44,890 bases of DNA, taken from assembly GCA_943367595.1 (NCBI GenBank), contig CALRJS020000031.1:1-44890 (forward strand), in the 5' to 3' direction. Made by a program: the position numbers and the translations under genes. Numbering within the stretch: the stretch's first letter is position 1; every line of letters starts with the position of its first letter. This document shows positions 15,420 through 23,687 of this stretch, one piece after another. The stretch is from MW101C3 sp943367595 (GTDB lineage: Bacteria; Cyanobacteriota; Cyanobacteriia; PCC-6307; Cyanobiaceae). The notes beneath the pieces are model-generated. The model was not told the origin of the DNA. It ran no database searches and worked only from the letters and a program-made list of their open reading frames with translations.

Positions 15420-16226
15420 TCAGGGCGATGGCGGACGACCGGCCTTGAGCTGCCTGAGCGCTTCCGCCACCTCCTGCGCCTCGGCGGAATTGGAGCGGTT
15501 GATCAGCAGGCCCAGCACCAGGGCCATGTAGGCGGGGCCGATCACGCAGAAGCTGATCGTGAGCATCTGCGCCTGCGGGGTCTGGGGGGCGATGTCCCCG
15601 AAGCCCACGGTGGTGAGGCAGACGAAGGCGAAATAGTTGAGCCGCACGAAATCGAGTTGCCAGATGAGCTTCTGCATCTCGGCCGAGGTGATCGGCCCGA
15701 GCAGCTGCGTCGAGGCATCCAGCGCCGTGAAGCTGCCGGGCACGATCGTCTCGAGGATCGTCATCAGCAGGCCGGCGGTGAGGCCCAGCAGCAGGTAGCC
15801 GGCCACGGCACCCATCAGCACCCGCCGCTCCACCGTGGGCTCCAGTGCCAGCAGCGCCAGCAGCCGCAGCACGCTCCAGGTGATGAACACGGTGACCATC
15901 ACCAGCAGCGGCAGCCCGCTGCGCTGCGCGCCGGCGGGGGCAAACGACCAGAGCCCCTGCACCATCAGGACCGAGAGGCCCAGCAGGCGGTAAAGGAGAT
16001 TGCTGAGGCAGGGCCGCCCCGCGAGCCGGATCGGTCCGCCCAGGGCCACCACGAGCAGCAGCAGGGTGAGGGCGTAGCCGAGGGCGCCGAGCGGGCGCAG
16101 TTCCATCGGCAGGGCGAAGCTCGCCATCACCAGCACGGTGAGCAGCAGCAGGGCGGGGTAGAAGCGCAGGCGACGTTCCAGGCGCAGCAGCGCGCTGGGG
16201 TCATGCCGGAAGGCCGGAGCGAACAA
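15420..16226 (-). CDS. Potassium channel family protein (two-pore-helix ion channel domain)
   Basis: About 268 residues. Seven or so hydrophobic stretches come first (for example YPALLLLTVLVMASFALP, GYALTLLLLVVALGG and VLMGAVAGYLLLGLTAGLLM). The pore region follows near residue 215 with the selectivity filter TTVGFGD and a final inner helix. Small cytoplasmic ends. Such channels pass K+ across the plasma membrane. The start is uncertain: no ATG suits, and a TTG at 16226 gives LFAPAFRHDPSALLRLERRL before the first helix, while a longer frame would overlap the upstream gene. A short direct repeat (AACC[T/C]TCAGGGCGATGGCGG) lies in and after its 3' end at 15351-15440. Confidence 0.78.
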   Translation of the reverse strand: MFAPAFRHDPSALLRLERRLRFYPALLLLTVLVMASFALPMELRPLGALGYALTLLLLVVALGGPIRLAGRPCLSNLLYRLLGLSVLMVQGLWSFAPAGAQRSGLPLLVMVTVFITWSVLRLLALLALEPTVERRVLMGAVAGYLLLGLTAGLLMTILETIVPGSFTALDASTQLLGPITSAEMQKLIWQLDFVRLNYFAFVCLTTVGFGDIAPQTPQAQMLTISFCVIGPAYMALVLGLLINRSNSAEAQEVAEALRQLKAGRPPSP

Positions 16227-16329
16227 GGGCGCAACCGCAGCGGGCCACCCATTGTCTCGACGGCGGCGGCGAAAGCCGCAGCGGCCCCTGCGACTCCACT
16301 CGCCGCTTCGCCATGCCCCCACCCAGCGC

Positions 16330-17007
16330 TCAGCCGAACAGATCCAGCTGCGCTGCTGCCCTGCTGGTGGCTCTTGTGTCAGGCCCCAGCGGATCCGCCT
16401 GCCAGGCCTCCGGCTCCCAGCCCCGCAGCAGCGGTTCGAGGGCCCGCAGCCCCGCGCCATCGGTGGGCGCCAGCCACGCCTCCTCCAGACCGTCGGGAAG
16501 GATCACCGGCATGCGGTCGTGGATCGGCGCCATCAGCGCATTGGGGGCGGTGGTGAGCACGCAGCAGCTCTCCACCTCGCTGCCGTCGGGGCCGATCCAG
16601 CGGTCCCACACTCCCGCCAGCCAGAACAGCTGCTGATCGCGGCGGTGGATCCGCCAGGGCCGGCGCCGCCCCTTCGGGCCGCTCCATTCGTAGAACGCGT
16701 CGGCGGGCAACAGGCAGCGCCGGTGGCGCCAGGCGCCACGGAAGGAGGCTTTCTCCGCCACCGTCTCGGCACGGGCGTTGATCGGCCGCGGCGCCCCGAG
16801 CGGGTCCTTGGCCCATTCCGGCAACAGGCCCCAGAGCAACAGGGCGGCGCCGATCACGCCATGCTCCTGGCGCAGGGCCAGCACCGGCTCGCCCGGGCGC
16901 ACCTCGGGCCGGGCGGCGTGATGGGCCGCCAGATCCGCCGGCAGACGACCGCCGAGCCGCGGCAGCAGGCGGTCGAGATCGCTGGTGAGGGAGTAGCGGC
17001 CACACAT
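16330..17007 (-). CDS. SOS response-associated peptidase family protein (SRAP/HMCES, YedK-like)
   Basis: 225 residues beginning MCGRYSL, so after removal of Met1 the catalytic Cys2 is N-terminal. This Cys forms a stable thiazolidine crosslink with abasic sites in single-stranded DNA, protecting them during replication. The other active-site residues of the family are visible: N77 in PINARAET, E107 in FYEWSG and H163 in IHDRMPV. Function is therefore probably intact. It is divergent from ftsH with about 108 bp between them. A lexA gene lies 3 kb away, but I see no convincing LexA box before either gene. Confidence 0.9.
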   Translation of the reverse strand: MCGRYSLTSDLDRLLPRLGGRLPADLAAHHAARPEVRPGEPVLALRQEHGVIGAALLLWGLLPEWAKDPLGAPRPINARAETVAEKASFRGAWRHRRCLLPADAFYEWSGPKGRRRPWRIHRRDQQLFWLAGVWDRWIGPDGSEVESCCVLTTAPNALMAPIHDRMPVILPDGLEEAWLAPTDGAGLRALEPLLRGWEPEAWQADPLGPDTRATSRAAAQLDLFG

Positions 17008-17115
17008 GGCTTTACAGGTTCAGGCAGGTCAGGTCACGTTCGGTTGTCACCCCCCGGAGCAGGGGCCGCTGCCTCAGGAGGGCCGCTTAGCTTGGCTCCA
17101 CTGCATCTTCAGGCG

Positions 17116-19014
17116 ATGGCCCTCCGTCAGGACGAGAACAAGCCGAACCGCCGTTTCAGCATCATCAATCTGGTGCTGATCGGCTTCGGCGTGTTGCTGC
17201 TGTTCAGCAACTTCCTGCCGAACCCGGCCACCCAGGTGCCGCGCGTCCCCTATTCCCTGTTCATCGACCAGGTCAATGACGGCAACGTCAAACGCGCTTT
17301 CATCACCCAGGACCAGATCCGCTACGAGCTGAGCAACGCCCCTGAGGGATCGCCGTCGGTGCTGGCCACCACGCCGATCTTCGACATGGACCTGCCCCAG
17401 CGCCTCGAGCAGAAAGGGGTGGAATTCGCCGCTGCGCCGCCGAAGCGCCCCAGCTTCTTCACCACCTTGCTGAGCTGGGTGGTGCCGCCATTGATCTTCA
17501 TCGTGGTGCTGCAGTTCTTCGCCCGCCGTTCGATGGGCGGCGGCGGTGCCCAGGGCGCGCTCAGCTTCACCAAGTCGAAGGCCCGCGTTTACGTGCCGGA
17601 TGAGGAATCCCGCGTCACCTTCGCTGACGTGGCCGGCGTGGATGAAGCCAAGGCCGAGCTCTCCGAGATCGTCGACTTCCTCAAGACCCCTGAGCGCTAT
17701 GTGGAGATCGGAGCCCGCATCCCCAAAGGCGTGCTGCTGGTGGGCCCTCCGGGCACCGGCAAAACCCTGTTGGCCAAGGCAGTGGCCGGTGAATCCGGCG
17801 TGCCGTTCTTCATCATCTCCGGCTCGGAATTCGTGGAGCTGTTCGTCGGTGCCGGTGCCGCCCGCGTGCGTGATCTGTTCGAGCAGGCCAAGCAGAAGGC
17901 GCCCTGCATCATCTTCATCGACGAACTCGATGCCATCGGCAAGAGCCGGGGCGGCTCGATGGGCGTGGTGGGCGGCAACGACGAACGGGAGCAGACCCTC
18001 AACCAACTGCTCACCGAAATGGATGGCTTCACCTCCAAAGACAAGCCGGTGATCGTGGTGGGAGCCACCAACCAGCCGGAAACCCTGGATGCCGCCCTGC
18101 TGCGTCCCGGTCGCTTCGACCGCCAGGTGCTGGTCGACCGCCCCGATCTCTCCGGCCGCAAGACGATCCTGGAGATCTACGCCGACAAGGTGAAACTCGC
18201 CCCTGGCGTCGATCTCGACAAGATCGCCCAGGCCACCAGCGGCTTCGCCGGTGCCGACCTGGCCAACCTGGTCAACGAAGCGGCCCTGCTGGCGGCACGG
18301 GTCAAGCGCACCTCGGTGGAGCAGGGCGACCTCAACGAAGCGATCGAACGGGTGGTGGCGGGCCTCGAGAAGCGCAGCCGCGTCCTGCAGGACGACGAGA
18401 AGCGGGTGGTGGCCTACCACGAAGTGGGCCACGCAATCGTGGGGCACCTGATGCCCGGCGGCGCCAAGGTGGCCAAGATCTCGATCGTGCCGCGCGGCAT
18501 GTCGGCACTGGGCTACACCCTGCAGCTGCCGCAGGAAGAGCGCTTCTTGAACTCCAAGGAAGACCTCGAAGGCCAGATCGCCACCCTGCTGGGCGGCCGT
18601 TCCGCCGAGGAGGTGGTGTTCGGAGAGATCACCACCGGCGCGGCCAACGACCTGCAGCGCGCCACCGATATCGCCGAGCAGATGGTGGGCACCTATGGCA
18701 TGAGCGATACGCTCGGCCCGCTGGCCTACGACAAACAGGGCGGCAACCGCTTCCTGGGCAACGGCAGCAACCCGCGCCGGGTGGTGAGCGATTCCACCGC
18801 GGTGGCCATCGACCGCGAGGTGCGCAGCCTGGTGGACCGGGCCCACGAGCGGGCGCTGGCGATCCTCAAGGGCAACCGCGGCCTGCTGGAGGACATCGCC
18901 GCCAAGATCCTCGAGAAAGAGGTGATCGAAGGTGACGAGCTCAAGCAACTGCTGTCCTCCAGCGTGATGCCCGAGGACGCTGCCTTCGCCGAGCCGGTGC
19001 CGGTTCCCGCCTGA
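17116..19014 (+). CDS. ftsH: ATP-dependent zinc metalloprotease FtsH
   Basis: 632 residues. Two membrane helices (residues 15-32 and 117-135) flank a lumenal or periplasmic domain. The AAA module follows, with Walker A GPPGTGKT at 210-217, Walker B IIFIDELDAIG near 265-275 and the second region of homology ATNQPETLDAALLRPGRFD. The zinc protease motif HEVGH is at 435-439 and a third ligand Asp in TGAANDLQRATDIAE. It degrades membrane proteins; in cyanobacteria homologues turn over photodamaged D1. The start ATG at 17116 matches normal FtsH length; the frame continues upstream without merit. It is followed after 94 bp by argF. Confidence 0.96.
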   Translation: MALRQDENKPNRRFSIINLVLIGFGVLLLFSNFLPNPATQVPRVPYSLFIDQVNDGNVKRAFITQDQIRYELSNAPEGSPSVLATTPIFDMDLPQRLEQKGVEFAAAPPKRPSFFTTLLSWVVPPLIFIVVLQFFARRSMGGGGAQGALSFTKSKARVYVPDEESRVTFADVAGVDEAKAELSEIVDFLKTPERYVEIGARIPKGVLLVGPPGTGKTLLAKAVAGESGVPFFIISGSEFVELFVGAGAARVRDLFEQAKQKAPCIIFIDELDAIGKSRGGSMGVVGGNDEREQTLNQLLTEMDGFTSKDKPVIVVGATNQPETLDAALLRPGRFDRQVLVDRPDLSGRKTILEIYADKVKLAPGVDLDKIAQATSGFAGADLANLVNEAALLAARVKRTSVEQGDLNEAIERVVAGLEKRSRVLQDDEKRVVAYHEVGHAIVGHLMPGGAKVAKISIVPRGMSALGYTLQLPQEERFLNSKEDLEGQIATLLGGRSAEEVVFGEITTGAANDLQRATDIAEQMVGTYGMSDTLGPLAYDKQGGNRFLGNGSNPRRVVSDSTAVAIDREVRSLVDRAHERALAILKGNRGLLEDIAAKILEKEVIEGDELKQLLSSSVMPEDAAFAEPVPVPA

Positions 19015-19052
19015 GCCCGGCCAGCGGCACGCACCTCCACTCAGCGGGATCT

Positions 19053-19073
19053 CCCCCCTTGACGCCAGGGGGG
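19053..19073 (+). terminator. Possible hairpin terminator between ftsH and argF
   Basis: Six C at 19053-19058 and six G at 19068-19073 form a stem with a 9-nt loop, followed only by TTGATCT. The stem is strong but the T-tract is short, so termination may be partial. Confidence 0.35.
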
Positions 19074-19107
19074 TTGATCTCGCATAAGTGTTGTTTGCCG
19101 TGGGCCG

Positions 19108-20091
19108 ATGGCGTTCTCCTTCGCCGCCCTTCACCCGCTCCAAGGCCACGATCTGCTCTCCTCGGCCGACCTGAGCGGGGCCCAGACACTGGAGCTGCTG
19201 CAGCTGGCGGCAGCGCTCAAGCGCGGTGAGCAGCGCATCGACCTGGGCGGCAAGGTGCTGGGGCTGATCTTCCAGAAGGCCTCCACCCGCACGCGGGTGA
19301 GTTTTTCAGTGGCATTGGCCCGCCTGGGCGGCCAGACCCTCGACCTCAACCCGGCCGTCACCCAGGTGGGCCGCGGCGAACCGATCGCCGACACCGCCCG
19401 GGTGCTGAGCCGCTACGTGGACGCCCTGGCGATCCGCACCTTTGCCCAGAGCGAGCTGGAGGAGTACGCCCACTGGGCATCGATTCCGGTGATCAATGCC
19501 CTCACCGATCTGGAGCACCCCTGCCAGGCCCTCGCCGACTACCTGACGCTGCAGGAGGCCTTCAGCGGCAGCGGCACCAGCAGCAGTGGCGCTGCGGATG
19601 GCCTGGCCGGCCTCACATTGGCCTACGTGGGCGATGGCAACAACGTGGCCCACTCGCTCTTGCTCTGCGGCGCGCTGCTGGGGGTGAATGTGCGGATCGG
19701 CTGCCCGCCGGGCTTCGAGCCGTCGGCGCAGGTGCTCGACCACGCCCGGCAGCTGGCGGGCGGCCGCAGCAGCATTGAGGTGAGCCACGATCCGGTGGCG
19801 GCGGTGCGCGGCGCCCATGGCCTCTACACCGATGTATGGGCCTCGATGGGGCAGGAGCAGGAGCAGCGTCAGCGCGAGCAGGCCTTCGCCGGCTTCTGCC
19901 TCGATGAAAACCTGCTGGCGGAAGCCGATCCGCGCGCGATCGTGCTCCACTGCCTGCCGGCCCACCGGGGCGAGGAGATCAGCGCCGGTGTGATCGAAGG
20001 CAGCGCCAGCCGCGTCTTCGACCAGGCGGAGAACCGCCTACATGTGCAGCAAGCACTGCTGGCGGCCCTGCTGGGCGGCGTGGCGGGCTGA
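19108..20091 (+). CDS. argF: Ornithine carbamoyltransferase
   Basis: 327 residues. Makes citrulline from ornithine and carbamoyl phosphate in arginine synthesis. The carbamoyl-phosphate site S59-T60-R61-T62-R63 is in KASTRTRVSF. Other family motifs are HPCQALADYLTLQE, the ornithine-side DVWASMGQE and HCLPAHRGEEI with the catalytic Cys. Length and order are normal. A small insert of Gly/Ser residues (near residue 155, SGSGTSSSGAADG) is a harmless surface loop. It follows ftsH on the same strand with a hairpin between them. Confidence 0.95.
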   Translation: MAFSFAALHPLQGHDLLSSADLSGAQTLELLQLAAALKRGEQRIDLGGKVLGLIFQKASTRTRVSFSVALARLGGQTLDLNPAVTQVGRGEPIADTARVLSRYVDALAIRTFAQSELEEYAHWASIPVINALTDLEHPCQALADYLTLQEAFSGSGTSSSGAADGLAGLTLAYVGDGNNVAHSLLLCGALLGVNVRIGCPPGFEPSAQVLDHARQLAGGRSSIEVSHDPVAAVRGAHGLYTDVWASMGQEQEQRQREQAFAGFCLDENLLAEADPRAIVLHCLPAHRGEEISAGVIEGSASRVFDQAENRLHVQQALLAALLGGVAG

Positions 20092-20176
20092 ACCCAGGCC
20101 GGCGAACCGCACCAAAACCAGGCCAGGGACTGGACAAGTGCGCCGATCGATGGCACAAATGTACTGACCGGCAACT

Positions 20177-20992
20177 GTGACCCTGCCCATGGTGCCCCGC
20201 CCTGCCCCGTCCCGTTCAGGCCCATCGCGATCCGCGCCATCGCGCACGGCTTCATCGAACACGGTGTCATCGAACACGGCGTCATCGAGCACGGTGTCAT
20301 CACGCGCCAACCCGTCGCGCGCCCCGTTCGGTGGCTCACTGCCGCTGGCTCCTGTCGGCTCCGGCGATCCCGGTGGCGAGAACGGCCCCCAGGGCGAGCT
20401 CACCAGCGCCCAGCAGGAGCTGTTCGACTGGCTCGCCGGTTACATCGGTGAGCACCGCCACAGCCCCTCGATCCGCCAGATGATGGAGGCCATGGGGCTG
20501 CGCTCCCCGGCGCCGATCCAGAGCCGCCTGCGGCATCTGCAGCAGAAAGGCTGGATCACCTGGCAGGAGGGTCAGGCCCGCACCCTGCAGCTGCTGGGCG
20601 GTCAGCGGCCAGGCATTCCAGTGCTGGGCTCGGTGGCGGCGGGCGGGCTGGTGGAGCCCTTCCACGACAACGAGGAGCGGCTCGACCTGCAGCCCGTGCT
20701 CGACACCCGTGGCCTGTTCGCCCTCACCGTGAACGGCGACAGCATGGTGGACGCCCATATCGACCACGGCGATGTGGTGCTGATGGAGCCGGTGGCCGAC
20801 CCGACCCGGCTCAAGCCCGGCACGATCGTGGCGGCGCTGGTGCCAGGCAGCGGCACCACCCTCAAGCACTTCCACCGTGAGGGGGCCACCGTGCGCCTTG
20901 AGGCCGCCAACCCCGCCTACGAACCGATCCTGTTGCCGGCGGAGCAGGTGTCGATCCAGGGCAAGCTCGTGGCCGTATGGCGTCTGGTGTGA
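20177..20992 (+). CDS. lexA: LexA repressor with long N-terminal extension
   Basis: 271 residues from a GTG start. The C-terminal 200 are a standard LexA: winged helix (ELTSAQQELFDWLAGYI, then SPSIRQMMEAMGLRSPAPIQ), autocleavage site A155-G156 in SVAAGG, catalytic Ser189 in NGDSMVDAHI and Lys230 in TTLKHF. All cleavage residues are kept, unlike in some cyanobacteria where LexA has lost them. The first 75 residues are an unusual Ser/Pro/Arg-rich extension with no closer start codon before the helix-turn-helix; part of it is made of 15-bp repeats. I see no clear cyanobacterial LexA box upstream, only an isolated GTAC at 20159-20162. Confidence 0.92.
   Translation: MTLPMVPRPAPSRSGPSRSAPSRTASSNTVSSNTASSSTVSSRANPSRAPFGGSLPLAPVGSGDPGGENGPQGELTSAQQELFDWLAGYIGEHRHSPSIRQMMEAMGLRSPAPIQSRLRHLQQKGWITWQEGQARTLQLLGGQRPGIPVLGSVAAGGLVEPFHDNEERLDLQPVLDTRGLFALTVNGDSMVDAHIDHGDVVLMEPVADPTRLKPGTIVAALVPGSGTTLKHFHREGATVRLEAANPAYEPILLPAEQVSIQGKLVAVWRLV
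20252..20296. repeat. In-frame 15-bp tandem repeat inside the lexA 5' region
   Basis: Three units (20252-20266, 20267-20281, 20282-20296) of TCATCGAACACGGTG with one or two changes. Each encodes five residues (SSNTV, SSNTA, SSSTV, residues 26-40). A partial fourth TCATC follows. Because the unit is 15 bp, gain or loss keeps the frame. Confidence 0.85.
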
Positions 20993-21078
20993 TCCCTCTG
21001 CCGAGGGGGCAGTCAACCTGCGGTGTAAGATTTTGGAGGCAAAACGGCGGGGCTTTCGGGCATCGGCGTCAGCCAAAT

Positions 21079-21151
21079 GGGGCCATAGCTCAGCTGGTAG
21101 AGCACCTGCATGGCATGCAGGGGGTCAGCGGTTCGAGTCCGCTTGGCTCCA
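21079..21151 (+). tRNA. tRNA-Ala (anticodon GGC)
   Basis: A 73-nt cloverleaf. The acceptor stem GGGGCCA pairs with TGGCTCC and includes the G3-U70 wobble that identifies alanine tRNAs. The D-arm is AGCTCAGCTGGTAGAGC. The anticodon stem CCTGC/GCAGG carries loop ATGGCAT with GGC. The T-arm contains GGTTCGAGTCC. The discriminator is A and no CCA is encoded. It lies 86 bp after lexA, and the AT-rich island starts directly behind it. Confidence 0.96.
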
Positions 21152-21327
21152 TTCGTTCAACGAACGCATAAGTCTGTTCACTCGATCCCTGAGAATAGAC
21201 AGGTTAAGTAAAAAACTGGCTTACTTTTCTTGACATGCAGAGGCAGCCGTTCCTAGAGGTCGGAAGACATATTTAGATGATTGAACAGCAAACAAGCTAG
21301 CAGTCGCTAAGTTGCAAGCAAATAAAT

Positions 21328-21567
21328 TTAATCTGGCATAATGATAGATAATCCCTGATTTTTTCGTCTTCCACGAACGTGAGCACTGGGCGTAGACTCT
21401 AGCCACTCGAACAAAGAGTTTTGGCAAGCCTGCAGACGGCGCGCGGTGAACTGATTGACAGCGACTTGCTTGGTCTGCTGGGCATTTTCATGCCAGTCAA
21501 CATTGCCGATGGCATATGGGAAACAGATGCGGCGATCTAGCGCGGATCCCAGAAATTGAACCAGTCT
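21328..21567 (-). pseudogene. Unknown protein fragment (C-terminal part)
   Basis: The reverse strand is open for 79 codons between a TAA at 21570-21568 and a TAA at 21330-21328. It has no plausible start but a protein-like composition (ALDRRICFPYAIGNVDW, then VAVNQFTARRLQACQ, SLFEWLEST and ending GLSIIMPD). It may be the C-terminus of a decayed gene, perhaps a transposase, given the neighbours. I cannot assign a family. Confidence 0.3.
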
Positions 21568-21612
21568 TTACGAAAGCCTTCCTACAGGCCAGACTTGACC
21601 AGGAGAAGTCCC

Positions 21613-21741
21613 ATCAAATTCAAGCGCCGCACCGCCGATCAGATTTTCGGCAAGCTGCACACCAATGAGCAGCTCCTTAACCAGGGCCAAAACGGTACTG
21701 ACGCATGCAGGCCCCTGGGAAGCTGCTGGAGATCTCTGTAG
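21613..21741 (+). pseudogene. IS3-family OrfA-like remnant
   Basis: The reading KFKRRTADQIFGKLHTNEQL then LNQGQNGTDACRPLG corresponds to the N-terminus of IS3-group OrfA proteins (pattern RxTAEQIIGKLREAEVLLxQGxT..ACRxLG). After PLG the match breaks off and the frame ends at 21741, so the helix-turn-helix is incomplete and OrfB is missing. A relic of an old insertion. Confidence 0.55.
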
Positions 21742-21865
21742 AAGCTGGGCGATTCTGGTTGAACTCGGTCAATCGATGTCATTCTGCGCCCCGGATAGCC
21801 GAGTTACGGCTGGAATTGTCTCTCTGTTGAGCCTCACAGGGTGAACAGAAGGGCCGAAACGATTG

Positions 21866-21882
21866 TCAGCAGCCTCCTAGGT
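21866..21882 (-). repeat. 17-bp inverted repeat, left copy
   Basis: Reads ACCTAGGAGGCTGCTGA on the reverse strand. The identical 17 bases occur on the forward strand at 23688-23704, so the two copies face outward and enclose 1.8 kb with the Shedu-like gene. They may be transposon ends; sequences of the type GGCTGCTGAAAAA are found at ends of several IS groups. Confidence 0.65.
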
Positions 21883-22003
21883 CCAGCTCACCGGCCGGAG
21901 CTATAAGCAGACCACCAAGTAGTCCTCCAGATAGCCATTCCACCAGAGACGATGACAGGAGATGCGACTGTTCGGGGTTCCAGGGGCAGAAGGGGTTGGC
22001 CAT
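21866..22003 (-). pseudogene. IS1182-like transposase N-terminal remnant
   Basis: From an ATG at 22003 the frame reads MANPFCPWNPEQSHLLSSSL then VEWLS. This matches the start of IS1182-group transposases (pattern F.P.(D/N)P(D/E)Q..LLPPSL.EWLP). After this it diverges (GGLLGGLLIAPAGE) and stops at 21866, about 45 codons. The stop falls in a 17-bp sequence that recurs inverted after the Shedu-like gene. Confidence 0.45.
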
Positions 22004-22265
22004 GCTTCATTTTCCCGCTCAGATCCATTTAGTCACTAGGATCTGGGGTAGGGGCGTGGAGGGAGGATGGATGGAATCAGGGGGCTGCTGTGGAGCGCTC
22101 GGTCGTTGGTTCACGCGCAAGCATCTCCTCAGAGTTTCGAGGTTAACAAGTGGCGCGGCAGGTGTTCAACAGAATCCGATCTGGAGACCAGAGGATAAAT
22201 ACAGAGCCAGAAATGCTACGGTAATAGATTTAGCGCAATCAGATGTCAAGAACTGAAAGAAACCA

Positions 22266-23684
22266 GTGCTCCTGGCTGCTGAGGACCGCTTTCTAATTGT
22301 ATCCATAAGAAATGCGCTAGCTCTATGCCCCAGCGCCTCAGACGCAGAGACATTGGGCGAAGCCATCGAGCTTGCGAAGCCACTTCTCGGCGATCTTATC
22401 CCGCTATTCGATCTTAGAGGCTTACCGAAGATATACAATGATGTCGACCTGTTTCTTGAAGCAGCAGGAGGGTTGGGTGCTCACATCCTAGTCAATCCAG
22501 AGACTTCTGCACAGATTGACATTGAGTACTATTCGAGAACTCGTGGCATGAAGGTACTAAGTGTCAAAGGGTACTCCTACAGGGCCAAGCCATTTGACCT
22601 TTCAAATCTTCGAATCGACGGCGAACTGTATGGCGACCCATTCTTCCACTTTGCGTCGAGCATGGTTGATCAGCTTGTCTACGATGATGTCACCGATTTG
22701 CCTTCGCTTGAAGACGATTGTATATGGCATAGTATTTCAGCCATCGAATCGCCTGGAAACGTATTTACTCCGAGTCGCTTGGAAGAGTTGGTCACCGAGT
22801 CTGGTTTCTCGTTTGCTGACGCAGGGGAAGCAAGCGAGTTTGCGAGCTCGGTCCGCTTGTTTTTCCCTAAGATTCAAGAATTCCTTGCAGGCGTTGACTT
22901 GAAAAAGCCTGTAGCAGAGGTCAAGGCAGACTTGCATCTTGAGACAGAATTCTGTGTTCGATCAGCCCTCCTTCACGCGTTCTTGCGCCAAATTCATCAG
23001 AATTCACTGCTAGTTGAGTTTGTCATGACCGCGAATAACAACTCCATTACATTTACTCCATATCATGGCTCTGCCATTCATGAAATCCAGCAGCCTAGGC
23101 GTTCAGATGTGCTTATTGGCCGTCCTGCTGTTGTGGCAAGGAAAACCGGTGCAATCTTTTCACCAGAGATCGAACAATTCCAGCACTTGCTTAATGACCC
23201 GAATACACGCGAAAGACACCTTCAAGGTTTTTTGGAGCAACACCCAAACTTCCTTACCGGACTTGGCTACAAGAATGTCTATCCTCAGCTTGTCTTAGAG
23301 CGAACGGATGGTACTCGGTTGCAGCCAGATTTCTTCATGGAGCCCTTTGATGGCGAGTTCTGCGATATCTTAGACATCAAACTGCCAAGGCAGTCAATAA
23401 TTGTTGGAAGAAGAGATCGAGCTACTTTGGCGGCAGGAATTCATGAAGTGGCCGCTCAACTTCGCGAGTATTCTGCATACTTCGACGAAGACAGGCATCG
23501 CACTTATGTCAATGAGAAGTATGGCCTCAAAGTGTACAACCCCCGCTTGATTGCCATTGTTGGCCGTGACATGCGGCAAATGAGTGAGCCGCAAATTCGT
23601 CGCGCCATGACACAATACACAGACATGAAGATGATGACATTTGACGATCTCGTTGAACACGCGAAAACGCGACTGCTCCTGTGA
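22266..23684 (+). CDS. Shedu-family (DUF4263) nuclease, candidate anti-phage defence protein
   Basis: 472 residues; a GTG at 22266, with an in-frame TGA four codons upstream, sets the earliest start. Residues about 300-472 are a Shedu C-terminal nuclease domain: RERHLQGFLEQHPNFLTG, then RLQPDFFMEP with D355, CDILDIKLPR with D370-x-K372, VAAQLREYSAYFDED with Q398, and YNPRLIAIVGRD near 424. This is the PD-(D/E)xK layout of the family, here with Asp instead of the usual Glu before xK. Shedu proteins act alone as phage-defence nucleases. Residues 1-300 show no motif known to me. The gene is AT-rich, lies alone in a tRNA-adjacent island, and is flanked by inverted repeats and IS relics, so it was probably acquired horizontally. 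Confidence 0.82.
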   Translation: MLLAAEDRFLIVSIRNALALCPSASDAETLGEAIELAKPLLGDLIPLFDLRGLPKIYNDVDLFLEAAGGLGAHILVNPETSAQIDIEYYSRTRGMKVLSVKGYSYRAKPFDLSNLRIDGELYGDPFFHFASSMVDQLVYDDVTDLPSLEDDCIWHSISAIESPGNVFTPSRLEELVTESGFSFADAGEASEFASSVRLFFPKIQEFLAGVDLKKPVAEVKADLHLETEFCVRSALLHAFLRQIHQNSLLVEFVMTANNNSITFTPYHGSAIHEIQQPRRSDVLIGRPAVVARKTGAIFSPEIEQFQHLLNDPNTRERHLQGFLEQHPNFLTGLGYKNVYPQLVLERTDGTRLQPDFFMEPFDGEFCDILDIKLPRQSIIVGRRDRATLAAGIHEVAAQLREYSAYFDEDRHRTYVNEKYGLKVYNPRLIAIVGRDMRQMSEPQIRRAMTQYTDMKMMTFDDLVEHAKTRLLL

Positions 23685-23687
23685 CCC

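Larger units (their letters stand above)
21152..22265. other. AT-rich island left part: decayed mobile-element sequence, no intact gene
   Basis: Composition shifts sharply to AT-rich directly after the tRNA (homopolymer runs, TAA/TTA-rich), while the chromosome on both sides is strongly GC-rich. I find only broken pieces: an unknown reverse frame at 21328-21567, an IS3-orfA-like fragment at 21613-21741 and an IS1182-like transposase start at 21866-22003. From 22004 to 22265 I see nothing I can name. No perfect repeat of the tRNA 3' end was found downstream, so a phage-type attachment site is not demonstrated. Confidence 0.7.

Noticed and set aside
17074..19149. A 691-codon reverse frame opposite ftsH
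   Set aside because: The codon-shadow of ftsH; no start context and no recognised domain.
20091..20177. A LexA box upstream of lexA
   Set aside because: Only an isolated GTAC (20159-20162) is present and the second half of the cyanobacterial consensus is missing.
21131..21151. tRNA-Ala 3' end as an att site with a second copy at the island's right edge
   Set aside because: I looked for a repeat of the last 15-20 bases of the tRNA up to 23900 and found none.
21996..22256. An 86-codon forward frame just upstream of and in frame with the Shedu-like gene
   Set aside because: It ends in a TGA four codons before the GTG start and its sequence (Gly/Trp/Arg-rich, no motif) does not look like an N-terminal part of the protein; read-through is unlikely.
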